8,310 nt of DNA from Bacilli bacterium (GTDB lineage Bacteria; Bacillota_I; Bacilli_A; RF39; UBA660), in the NCBI GenBank assembly GCA_016296185.1, contig JAEDJT010000051.1, positions 1 through 8,310 of the forward strand. The letters run 5' to 3'. Positions 1-5,614 of this stretch are shown here, piece by piece. The number at the start of each line of letters is the position of its first letter. Positions within the stretch are counted from its first letter, which is position 1. The notes under the pieces were generated by a model. It was not told the DNA's origin and made no database searches. It worked only from the letters and a program-made list of their open reading frames with translations. The translations under genes and the position numbers were made by a program.

Positions 1-728
1 TTTTCTATCATACGTTTTAAAGAGTCTTTATCATATAGTTTTCCTTTTTTATTTAGATATCCTAATTCTGATAATCTCTTTGATAGTTTTTGAAAACCAT
101 ATTTCCCAGTTGCATATAGTTCAAACAATGTTTTAATAAACTTTGCTTCATTTTCTACTATTACCAATTTACAATTATCTTTTTTATATCCTGTAATATT
201 TGAACTTCCTAACACATGTCCTTTTTCAATCGCTTGTTTATGTCCAAATTTTACTCTGGAAGATAATTTTCTGGATTCATCTTGTGCTAAATTAAACATT
301 ATATTTAAAATAAGTTCAGAATTGGAATCAAATGTATTTAGATTTTGATTCTCAAAAAATACACCTACTCCAGAATCTTTTAATTCCCTTATATAATGAA
401 TACTATCTTCTAAATCACGTGCAAATCTTGATACTTCTTTTGTAATTATTAAATCAAATTTGTTATTTTTTGCATCATGTATCATTTTTTTAAAACTAGG
501 TCGAACATCTACTCTAACACCTGTTTTGCCTTCTTCAATATATCCACCAGAAAATATCCATTTTGGTTTTGATTTAATATAGTTTTCGTAATACTCTAAT
601 TGATTATCTAGTGAATTTAATTGAACATCAGAATCTGTTGAAACTCTTGCATAATAGCATACACGTAAAGGGAGATTATAAATCTTTTCTCCCAGCATTA
701 TTGATTTTAATATTTCATCATATTTCAT
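1..728 (-). CDS. Large serine recombinase/integrase, N-terminal ~242 residues (cut by window edge)
   Basis: This site-specific recombinase of the serine (resolvase/invertase) superfamily should catalyse integration and excision of the element it sits in. The N-terminal catalytic domain spans about residues 21-160: YYARVST holds the nucleophile (Ser30) with Arg28, and KEVSRFARD holds the conserved Arg101 and Arg104. The motif GVGVFFENQNLNT and a long helix follow. From about residue 180 (GYKKDN onward) it enters the Recombinase domain typical of large serine integrases; the zinc-ribbon/coiled-coil part would lie left of position 1. Two adjacent ATGs exist at 731 and 728. The second is preferred because the AGGAG at 740-736 is 7 nt away rather than 4. 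The gene follows the small gene at 733-894 almost without gap, so the pair is probably co-transcribed and translationally coupled. The ~20-residue leader before the catalytic motif is common in this group. Confidence 0.93.
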   Translation of the reverse strand, partial: MKYDEILKSIMLGEKIYNLPLRVCYYARVSTDSDVQLNSLDNQLEYYENYIKSKPKWIFSGGYIEEGKTGVRVDVRPSFKKMIHDAKNNKFDLIITKEVSRFARDLEDSIHYIRELKDSGVGVFFENQNLNTFDSNSELILNIMFNLAQDESRKLSSRVKFGHKQAIEKGHVLGSSNITGYKKDNCKLVIVENEAKFIKTLFELYATGKYGFQKLSKRLSELGYLNKKGKLYDKDSLKRMIE

Positions 729-732
729 CATA

Positions 733-894
733 TTACTCCTCTTTTAAATAATAAGTGTTTCGTAGTACTTTAAGATTTTTTAATAATTTGTCATTTACTT
801 TTGAAAAAGTTTTTTCATCTATTATATTTTTTTTATATAAATTAGTATTGATTATTATTTGGATTTGAAGTTCAAATATTTTATTATTTATCAA
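733..894 (-). CDS. Small recombinase-associated protein, 53 aa, SHOCT-like (TTG start)
   Basis: This short gene lies directly upstream of the serine recombinase. Its stop (TAA, 735-733) is 1 nt from the first recombinase ATG and its last codons supply the recombinase AGGAG site. The TTG start at 894 is supported by GGTGA at 905-901 with 6-nt spacing, and two in-frame stops directly upstream rule out a longer form. The protein is short and helical: FELQIQIIINTNLYKKNIID, then EKTFQKVNDKLLKNLKVLR. The pattern of a hydrophobic helix, then a turn such as KNIIDEKTF, then a second helix resembles the SHOCT-like small proteins (helix, G/N-L-I-T/D-E-E-x-F/Y, helix) often found beside serine recombinases in Firmicutes elements. 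Family membership is a pattern-based judgement. The function is unknown; an accessory or directionality factor is an inference from position only. Confidence 0.75.
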   Translation of the reverse strand: MINNKIFELQIQIIINTNLYKKNIIDEKTFSKVNDKLLKNLKVLRNTYYLKEE

Positions 895-895
895 T

Positions 896-916
896 TATTA
901 TCACCAATAAATCATA
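896..916 (-). promoter_or_regulatory. Probable -10 box and Shine-Dalgarno of the recombinase pair
   Basis: TATGAT (916-911) lies 5 nt upstream of GGTGAT (905-900), followed by AATAA and the TTG start at 894. It copies the TATAAT-GGTGAT arrangement of the host genes in this window with one mismatch. No good -35 box was found at 16-18 nt. Confidence 0.4.
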
Positions 917-917
917 T

Positions 918-1838
918 TTATAAATAAAAAATTTTATGACTTAAAAGTGGAGTTACGTTCTTAAAAGTTGAACCTGGTTCATAGTTTTTCCATATTGGTA
1001 GATTTCTATTTATAGTTTCTAGGTCATATTCTTTATAGTTGTTTGAATTAAATGTTGGTGAAGATGCCATTGCTAATATTTCTCCATTATTAGGATTCAT
1101 TACTACTGCCCATGCAGCATCTGGATTGTATTTATTCATTACGTTTTCTAATTCTCTTTCTACAGCTAGTTGTATATCAATATTAATTGTTAAATATATA
1201 TTCATACCATCTTGTGGTTGTTCATATACTTCTAGATTATTTAATCTATTACCTTTACCGTCTGATGTGTATTTTATCATTCCATCTTTACCAGTTAGAT
1301 ATTTATCATATTGTAATTCTAGTCCTGATAATCCTTGGTTATCTATACCAACATAACCTAATGTATGTGATAGTAATGTATTATATGGATAATATCTTTT
1401 GGATTCTTTCATTAAATATATTCCATCTATTTTTAAATCATTTATCTTATTTGCTGTTTCACTATTTAGTTGTCTTCCTTCAGGATTTATCTTTTCTAAA
1501 TATGTCTTTTTGTTTAAATGTTTTAAAATTGATTCTTTATCACAATTTAATATTTCAGCTAGTTTTATTGCTACATTGTCTTTATCTTTTATTTGATTAG
1601 GAACTACATAAATAGTAGTTGTTGTTATATTAGTTGCTAGTATTTTTCCATTTCTATCTAATATTTCTCCTCTTGATGCAGTTACTGGTAGATTTCTTTG
1701 CCATAGGTTATTAGCTAAATTTGATAGTTTATTATTAAATAATTGTAAATAAAATATTCTTATAGTAATTACTAAGAACAATAATATACTTATAATTAAT
1801 ACTATTTTTATTCTTGTTTGTTTTTCTTTTATAAACAT
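918..1838 (-). CDS. spoVD-like: Class B penicillin-binding protein (SpoVD/PBP2-like), truncated at the catalytic motif by element insertion
   Basis: This is the N-terminal half of a peptidoglycan transpeptidase. Residues 11-30 are a single membrane anchor. RGEILDRNGKILA (56-68) starts the PBP dimerisation region, and LSHTLGYVGIDNQGLSGLE, MNPNNGEILAM and NRNLPIWKNYEPGSTFK follow. Several segments (LWQRNLP, EKINPEGR, GIDNQGLSGLE, NRNLPIW) match what I recall of Bacillus SpoVD better than FtsI or PBP2 of rod elongation. Catalytic Ser290 (971-969) and Lys293 (962-960) are present. Only 13 more residues (NVTPLLSHKIFYL) precede the stop, so the SxN and KTG motifs and nearly all of the transpeptidase domain are missing; full-length relatives are about 580-750 residues. 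As it stands the product should be an anchored but inactive protein, unless the element excises and rejoins the gene. The start is set by GGTGAT (1847-1842). In a non-sporulating host the same family could serve in division instead. Confidence 0.92.
   Translation of the reverse strand: MFIKEKQTRIKIVLIISILLFLVITIRIFYLQLFNNKLSNLANNLWQRNLPVTASRGEILDRNGKILATNITTTTIYVVPNQIKDKDNVAIKLAEILNCDKESILKHLNKKTYLEKINPEGRQLNSETANKINDLKIDGIYLMKESKRYYPYNTLLSHTLGYVGIDNQGLSGLELQYDKYLTGKDGMIKYTSDGKGNRLNNLEVYEQPQDGMNIYLTINIDIQLAVERELENVMNKYNPDAAWAVVMNPNNGEILAMASSPTFNSNNYKEYDLETINRNLPIWKNYEPGSTFKNVTPLLSHKIFYL
940..981. other. Probable attachment-site (att) junction
   Basis: Host codons for EPGSTFK and foreign sequence meet here. 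CTTAAAAGT occurs twice on the plus strand, at 940-948 and 960-968 (20 bp apart), one copy on each side of the probable junction. A perfect 13-bp palindrome, TGAACCTGGTTCA, lies at 969-981 and is made by the codons of the conserved E-P-G-S motif. Serine integrases recognise roughly 50-bp sites with imperfect dyads, so either element could belong to the recognition site. The exact crossover cannot be fixed without the other element end. Confidence 0.5.
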
Positions 1839-1841
1839 ATT

Positions 1842-1858
1842 ATCACCTAGTAATTATA
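1842..1858 (-). promoter_or_regulatory. TATAAT box plus GGTGAT Shine-Dalgarno of the truncated PBP gene
   Basis: TATAAT (1858-1853) is followed after 5 nt by GGTGAT (1847-1842) and then AAT-ATG. No convincing sigma-A -35 hexamer lies 16-18 nt upstream. The extended form CATATAAT is also one base from the sigma-E -10 consensus CATACAAT that drives spoVD in Bacillus, but the -35 evidence is too weak to choose. Confidence 0.4.
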
Positions 1859-1900
1859 TGCAATAAAAAAAAGAACTATTTCATAATTATGTTATTTCAA

Positions 1901-1919
1901 TGCTACTTACAAAGTAGCA
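1901..1919. repeat. Perfect 8-bp inverted repeat upstream of the PBP gene
   Basis: TGCTACTT (1901-1908) and AAGTAGCA (1912-1919) pair perfectly around a 3-base loop. No T-run follows on either strand, so it is not a standard terminator. It sits between the DUF362 terminator and the PBP promoter region and could be an operator or an RNA leader hairpin. Confidence 0.55.
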
Positions 1920-1922
1920 ATT

Positions 1923-1951
1923 AAAAAACTCTCTATTTTTGAGTGTCTTTT
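1923..1951 (-). terminator. Imperfect intrinsic terminator after the DUF362 gene
   Basis: On the minus strand CTC (1943-1941) and GAG (1933-1931) pair around a 7-nt loop, and the stem extends with two mismatches through flanking A/T runs. It ends in TTTTTT (1928-1923). It starts about 15 nt past the stop codon. The T/A runs on both sides would also allow weak function on the plus strand. Confidence 0.5.
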
Positions 1952-1965
1952 TTTATTTCGTTTAA

Positions 1966-2850
1966 TTAATCAATATTAACTAGTTCGTATTCTCTACTAC
2001 CTAAACCAAGAGATTCAGCATATGGTAATATTTCTCTTCCTAATCTTGTATCAATTCTTTCTTTTAATTTTTCAGATCCAGGATCTTTACTATTCCATAT
2101 CATATCAATAAATGCTTGGTCGTTTGCTACAGGATCTAGTGATGCTATAATACCTAAATCTTCCATTACTGGATCTCCTTGGTTACAATCACAATCACAG
2201 TCTACAGATAATGCATTCATTACTGTAATATATACTATTTGTTTATTATTTTCTTTTAAGTATTCAGTAACTGCTGTTGCTGCTTCTGCCATTGATTCAA
2301 TGAAATCTATTTGTTCATGTTTTCTTCCCCATGCTGTATCTGGATTTTCGTCTTGACCACAGCTATGAATATATGCTTTACCATTACGTGATGCAATACC
2401 AATAGATTGGTTTTTTAAATTAGCTCCAAAGCCACCCATTGCATGTCCTTTTCCATGAGCTAGATTAATTATACTATCATAGTTTTTGAAATTATTTCCT
2501 ACTAAATCATATTCTAAATGTTTACCATTTTTTACTGGTATTTTAAATTCTCCATCAGCATCCATTATATCTACTTCTGCATATGATGTGAAACCATGTT
2601 CTTCAGCAACTTTCATATGATCTTCAGCGTTATTTCTTTTACCTGGATAAGCTGTATTACATTCAATAATTGTACCATTTAATTTTTTTACTAGAGGACC
2701 AATTACATCAGCTTTTAAATATCCTTTAGATCCAGCTTCACCAGTGGATACTTTAACACCTATTTTTCCCTTTAATTCTACTCCTAATGCTTCGTATATT
2801 TTTATTAAATTTTCTGCATTAATTTCTTTTACATAATATACTTTATTCAT
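1966..2850 (-). CDS. DUF362 family protein without the ferredoxin insert
   Basis: This 294-aa protein belongs to the DUF362 family (COG2006/COG2768, described as Fe-S centre proteins), which has no established general function. Diagnostic segments are HGKGHAMGGFGANLKNQSIG (132-151) and PVMEDLGIIASLDPVANDQA (227-246), which correspond to the family's GHG-GFGGALKN and PDIGILASxDPVAxDQA blocks. Many relatives of about 370 aa carry a two-cluster [4Fe-4S] ferredoxin domain between these blocks. Here that region is only a short linker (about 162-182) with a single Cys164. The usual CDC motif is expanded to DCDCDC (217-222), a possible metal site. No signal peptide or TM segment is evident, so it is probably cytosolic. 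The start is supported by AGGAG in AGGAGAGAATATTATG. It lies 11 nt downstream of the DUF402 gene with no promoter between, so it is the second gene of that operon. Confidence 0.88.
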   Translation of the reverse strand: MNKVYYVKEINAENLIKIYEALGVELKGKIGVKVSTGEAGSKGYLKADVIGPLVKKLNGTIIECNTAYPGKRNNAEDHMKVAEEHGFTSYAEVDIMDADGEFKIPVKNGKHLEYDLVGNNFKNYDSIINLAHGKGHAMGGFGANLKNQSIGIASRNGKAYIHSCGQDENPDTAWGRKHEQIDFIESMAEAATAVTEYLKENNKQIVYITVMNALSVDCDCDCNQGDPVMEDLGIIASLDPVANDQAFIDMIWNSKDPGSEKLKERIDTRLGREILPYAESLGLGSREYELVNID

Positions 2851-2861
2851 AATATTCTCTC

Positions 2862-3365
2862 CTAAAATAAGTATTTATTATAATCAATATTCATTAATTT
2901 ATTTGTTTTATTTTTTATTTCTTCTAATAGTTTTTCTTTTACATTCATTACTAATTCGTAGTCTTCTTTTGTTATATCATTTATAGATAATGCTTCATCT
3001 AATTCGTCTTTATCTAATATGTTAATTTTACCATCTAAATATGTTATATCTAAATATAAATCATCATAGTATGGAACTAGATCATCTGTTAAACCATTAT
3101 TCTTACATATATCAAAATAATATTCTAGTGGTTTTTTATTTTCATCTAAAAATAATCTCATGGCATAGTTTTCAAATTTTGGAATAACTTCAAAGATATA
3201 ATAGTTATCATCCATTACTGTTAAGTTATTAGCTATTATAAATGGAATATCTACTTTTATAAGTTTCTTAACACATATATAGTAATCATCTTCATCTAAG
3301 AATAGTTTTATTTCATGTTTTGATACATCTCTTAAATATGTTTTAGTTATTATTTTTCTTTTCAT
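2862..3365 (-). CDS. DUF402 domain protein (Ntdp/FAU-1-like)
   Basis: This 167-aa cytosolic protein shows the DUF402 fold signature. It has MRLFLDENKKPLEYYFDI (69-86), then YYDDLYLDI (99-107), then LDKDELDEAL (117-126), and ends in the helical ITKEDYELVMNVKEKLLEEI segment. The acidic residues in the YYDDLYLD and DKDELD blocks are the metal-binding residues in characterised relatives. Known members include nucleoside tri- and diphosphate phosphatases (Ntdp) of Gram-positive bacteria and RNA-binding FAU-1-type proteins. A phosphatase role is plausible but not proved by sequence. The length fits the Ntdp group (about 170-180 aa). The start is fixed by GGTGAT (3374-3369) ahead of AGT-ATG. It is the first gene of an operon with the DUF362 gene 11 nt downstream, with its own TATAAT box behind the transporter terminator. 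Confidence 0.88.
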   Translation of the reverse strand: MKRKIITKTYLRDVSKHEIKLFLDEDDYYICVKKLIKVDIPFIIANNLTVMDDNYYIFEVIPKFENYAMRLFLDENKKPLEYYFDICKNNGLTDDLVPYYDDLYLDITYLDGKINILDKDELDEALSINDITKEDYELVMNVKEKLLEEIKNKTNKLMNIDYNKYLF

Positions 3366-3368
3366 ACT

Positions 3369-3389
3369 ATCACCACTAAATATATTATA
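3369..3389 (-). promoter_or_regulatory. TATAAT box plus GGTGAT Shine-Dalgarno of the DUF402-DUF362 operon
   Basis: TATAAT (3389-3384) lies 9 nt upstream of GGTGAT (3374-3369). A -35 at 17 nt would be TAGTTA, a poor match, and would sit inside the transporter terminator hairpin. The transcript would begin close to the Shine-Dalgarno. Confidence 0.5.
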
Positions 3390-3392
3390 ACT

Positions 3393-3419
3393 AAAAAAGA
3401 ATAGTTTAACTATTCTTTT
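3393..3419 (-). terminator. Intrinsic terminator of the MFS gene
   Basis: A perfect 10-bp stem, AAAAGAATAG (minus strand 3419-3410) and CTATTCTTTT (3404-3395), closes a 5-nt loop and runs into a T-tract reaching 3393. The gene's TAG stop (3412-3410) is the end of the 5' arm. Confidence 0.85.
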
Positions 3420-4549
3420 ATTTGAAAATCTTTTAAATTACAGTTAAATTCACAGAAAAAACTTAAGAGTTGTATAAATAAACATATATATATCATTGTT
3501 TTTATATCATATATAAATAGATAACAAATTAATAATACTAATGTTCTTACTATAGTTAGTACTATTTCATAAGCATAATTATAATTATAATATTCAAATT
3601 TCTTACTTATTTGGAAGAAATTTTTATTAACTGATATTTCGCTCATTTTTGTTGTAAATCCTTCTAAGAATGAAACTACATATAACGCTATTCCATATGT
3701 ATTTGCTTTAAATACATAAACTATAATTGATAATAGTATTGCTAATTTTAAATAGTCTTTATCTTTATTAGCTAATCTACCATAAATATAACTAAATATA
3801 ATTGTTGCTATACTTTGTAGAAGTGAAACTAATCCAATAGTTTGATATGTATCTTTTACATATATAAATATATATAATGGAAAGAAAAATTTAATAACAT
3901 TTAACAATTCATAACTTGCGAATAAATACATATTACTAAATCCTATTTGTTTTAATGTTTTTAATAAATCTAATTTTATATCATTATGTTCATGTTCAAA
4001 TTTTAATTTATATAATGGAATAACACTTAATATAAATAATGTCATTGATATAATTGTTAGAACTTTTATAGAGATAAAATCTAGTAATAATGCACCTACA
4101 TATGTTGATACTACTACTGCTAATTGGTTGATAATACTTATAAATGTATATTTATTTGCTATATTTTCTTTTTGAATAACTTTAAGATTATAAAATCTTC
4201 TAGCAATCCAATAACTACACCTATATAATCCATAAAGGAAACCTAATAAGATTAGATAATAATAATTTACATATATTTTATTTAATTGTATTTGTAATAA
4301 TATAAATGCTACAACACCTATAATTGATAATACTCTGTTAGATGTTTTTTTTGATAATTGTATTAATGGTTTTGTTAAGAATACTATACTTAAATGTACT
4401 ATTAAATAATATAGTATTACGTTTTGTAATGAATAACCTGCTTTATATAATATTGTACCTACAAATACTTCTATTAAATTTCTTGAAAAAGTAGATAAAA
4501 AAACATAAAGATTAAAATTTTTACTGTTTTTTTCTATATCCTTATTCAT
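3410..4549 (-). CDS. MFS-like 12-TM transporter
   Basis: This 379-aa membrane protein has about 12 hydrophobic segments in two halves of about six, split by a charged cytosolic loop around YKLKFEHEHNDIKLDLLKT, as in major facilitator superfamily proteins. Between TM 2 and 3 the charged LIQLSKKTSNRV loop sits where the MFS loop signature lies. The RCSYWIARRFYNLKVIQKENIANKYT region with Arg/Trp and the long middle helix resemble the YQGE-like group of putative transporters. The substrate cannot be told from sequence. An ATG 23 codons upstream (4618) is in frame, but the chosen ATG at 4549 has an ideal GGTGAT (4558-4553) and a TATAAT box, while the upstream stretch is promoter DNA and would add a non-hydrophobic tail. 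It is monocistronic, ended by a strong hairpin at its stop, and divergent from the gene at 4659. Confidence 0.85.
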   Translation of the reverse strand: MNKDIEKNSKNFNLYVFLSTFSRNLIEVFVGTILYKAGYSLQNVILYYLIVHLSIVFLTKPLIQLSKKTSNRVLSIIGVVAFILLQIQLNKIYVNYYYLILLGFLYGLYRCSYWIARRFYNLKVIQKENIANKYTFISIINQLAVVVSTYVGALLLDFISIKVLTIISMTLFILSVIPLYKLKFEHEHNDIKLDLLKTLKQIGFSNMYLFASYELLNVIKFFFPLYIFIYVKDTYQTIGLVSLLQSIATIIFSYIYGRLANKDKDYLKLAILLSIIVYVFKANTYGIALYVVSFLEGFTTKMSEISVNKNFFQISKKFEYYNYNYAYEIVLTIVRTLVLLICYLFIYDIKTMIYICLFIQLLSFFCEFNCNLKDFQIKE

Positions 4550-4552
4550 ATT

Positions 4553-4570
4553 ATCACCATTGGTATTATA
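4553..4570 (-). promoter_or_regulatory. TATAAT box plus GGTGAT Shine-Dalgarno of the MFS gene
   Basis: TATAAT (4570-4565) lies 6 nt before GGTGAT (4558-4553), which sits 3 nt before the ATG at 4549. TTGCAA (4596-4591) is present upstream but 20 nt from the -10, so the -35 is doubtful. Confidence 0.5.
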
Positions 4571-4602
4571 ACTTATAGTATGTAACAGTTTTGCAAATAT
4601 AT

Positions 4603-4631
4603 TTGGTTTTTTACACAATTAGTGGTACAAT
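4603..4631 (+). promoter_or_regulatory. Probable sigma-A promoter of the gene at 4659
   Basis: TTGGTT (4603-4608) and TACAAT (4626-4631) are 17 nt apart. Transcription would start near 4638, leaving a leader of about 20 nt that contains GAGGTGAT (4647-4654). This is the one promoter here with a more usual leader, and it is divergent from the transporter promoter. Confidence 0.5.
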
Positions 4632-4658
4632 AACAACATTGTTTTTGAGGTGATAAAA

Positions 4659-5390
4659 ATGACAGAAAAAATATTAAATAGTTTATTTGTTAAAAATATG
4701 TTTTTATATATGAATGAAGAAGAAATAATTAATTCGTTAGAAAATGAAATGGATATGATTAAACTTGTAGAAGCTATTACATATAGTTTTACTAATAGTT
4801 TATTCTTCTCTATTGAAACTGATAGAATTGAAAAATTACAAGGTGTTATTTCTTATATTAGTTCATGCAAGAAATGGAATAGTGATTTTATGGCTTTAAT
4901 AGATGCTATAAATAAAAGATGTGAAATTAATTTAAATCAAACTGAAGAAACTAAAGATTATCATTTAGTATCATATGGTACTTCTGAAGCTAAGAAAAGA
5001 AATTTAGTTACTGGTAGTATTTGTGTTCCTACTCCAGGTGAAGTTGAAAATTATGTTCATTCTGACTTTGTTATTTTAAGTTCATTAGTTACTAAAAAGG
5101 TTATTCCTGATGATTATAGTACTGATCAAATTATTAGTGCAATTAGTTTATTATTAAATAGTTATTCAGCATTATTATTTGAAAATCCTGAATGTGAAGT
5201 TGTTGTTGCTAGATATTTAGAATCATTTGATTTAAATTCTTTTAAGTCTAAAGTATTTAATAGAAAAGATGTTAAACGTATTAAATTATTAATTGATTCT
5301 TTATATGATTATTCAATAACTAAAGATTTAGCTATTAAAGTTAATCAAGAATTAACTAAAGATGGTTATTTTATAAGAAAGAATTATTAA
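4659..5390 (+). CDS. Hypothetical cytosolic helical protein, 243 aa
   Basis: I do not recognise this protein. It is the only plus-strand gene in the window. The ATG at 4659 is preferred over the in-frame GTG at 4650 because that GTG is part of the Shine-Dalgarno GAGGTGAT (4647-4654), 4 nt before the ATG. The protein has no signal peptide or TM segment and looks mostly helical. It falls into an N-terminal helical part up to about residue 95, then a central segment with SYGTSEAKKRNLVTGSICVP and TPGEVENYVHSDF, then a helical C-terminal half with LLLNSYSALLFENPECEVVV. No catalytic motif stands out. A clear promoter, good Shine-Dalgarno and palindromic terminator all frame the reading frame, so it is almost certainly a real expressed gene. 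It has no operon partner to suggest a role. Confidence 0.85.
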   Translation: MTEKILNSLFVKNMFLYMNEEEIINSLENEMDMIKLVEAITYSFTNSLFFSIETDRIEKLQGVISYISSCKKWNSDFMALIDAINKRCEINLNQTEETKDYHLVSYGTSEAKKRNLVTGSICVPTPGEVENYVHSDFVILSSLVTKKVIPDDYSTDQIISAISLLLNSYSALLFENPECEVVVARYLESFDLNSFKSKVFNRKDVKRIKLLIDSLYDYSITKDLAIKVNQELTKDGYFIRKNY

Positions 5391-5417
5391 AAAAAATCAG
5401 TATATACTGATTTTTTT
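5390..5417. terminator. Palindromic bidirectional terminator between convergent genes
   Basis: A perfect 28-bp palindrome with A-run, ATCAGT/ACTGAT core, four-base ATAT loop and T-run serves both strands. It touches the TAA stops of both flanking genes (5388-5390 on plus, 5418-5416 on minus). Confidence 0.9.
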
Positions 5418-5610
5418 ATTTGCCAAAAGTTTTTATAACATAATCATTTAAATCAAAACCATTTCGTCTAGCTAATATTAATAGTTCTTCTGGCGATGCT
5501 TTTTCTACTTCTGTTAAATCCATAACTGCCATAGGAAATATCATCATTGCTGAACCGAAATAATCTATAAGATCACTTCTTAATCTTTCTATATCTATAG
5601 TTACTTCCAT
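5416..5610 (-). CDS. Conserved-looking small protein, 64 aa, function unknown
   Basis: This small acidic cytosolic protein begins MEVTIDIERLRSDLIDYFGS, continues with the hydrophobic MMIFPMAVMDLTEV, and ends in a helical EELLILARRNGFDLNDYVI. The layout of two helices and a Met/Pro-rich middle, with a closing FDLNDY, looks like a conserved single-domain family of Firmicutes of about 60-70 aa, but I cannot name it. Its ATG is only 4 nt after the stop of the methyltransferase gene. The upstream site (AGAAAGAAG) is weak, so translation is probably coupled. It is the last gene of that operon and ends in the shared palindromic terminator. There are no Cys residues and no TM segment of normal length. 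Confidence 0.8.
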   Translation of the reverse strand: MEVTIDIERLRSDLIDYFGSAMMIFPMAVMDLTEVEKASPEELLILARRNGFDLNDYVIKTFGK

Positions 5611-5614
5611 GTTA

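Larger units (their letters stand above)
1..955. mobile_element. End of an integrated element carrying a large serine recombinase, inserted in a spoVD-type gene
   Basis: This is one terminal segment of a mobile element (integrative element or prophage type unknown). Seen directly: a recombinase gene and a small accessory gene lie immediately beside a chromosomal gene that stops matching its family just after the PGSTFK codons (962-960). Large serine integrases are usually encoded at the element end next to the attachment site, which fits. The right boundary is inferred to fall between about 943 and 962, because the family has FKxxT and the Thr codon at 953-951 could still be host sequence. 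The left end and cargo are outside the window. Confidence 0.75.

Noticed and set aside
670..693. GGGAGA/TCTCCC hairpin near the start of the recombinase gene
   Set aside because: Six base pairs with a 12-nt loop inside a coding region; too weak to call regulatory without comparison.
1039..1600. Plus-strand open frames opposite the PBP gene
   Set aside because: They lie antisense to a well-recognised coding region, have no ribosome site and give low-complexity hydrophobic translations.
918..1838. PBP truncation explained by a simple frameshift
   Set aside because: The sequence after 950 shows no SxN, KTG or other PBP match in any frame that I can see, and instead leads into recombinase genes, so insertion fits better.
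1839..1965. Riboswitch or T-box in the PBP upstream region
   Set aside because: Apart from one 8-bp hairpin and a terminator there is no conserved riboswitch motif in this 127-bp gap.
4550..4618. N-terminal extension of the MFS gene from the ATG at 4618
   Set aside because: The stretch holds the TATAAT box and GGTGAT site for the ATG at 4549, and the added residues do not look like part of a transporter.
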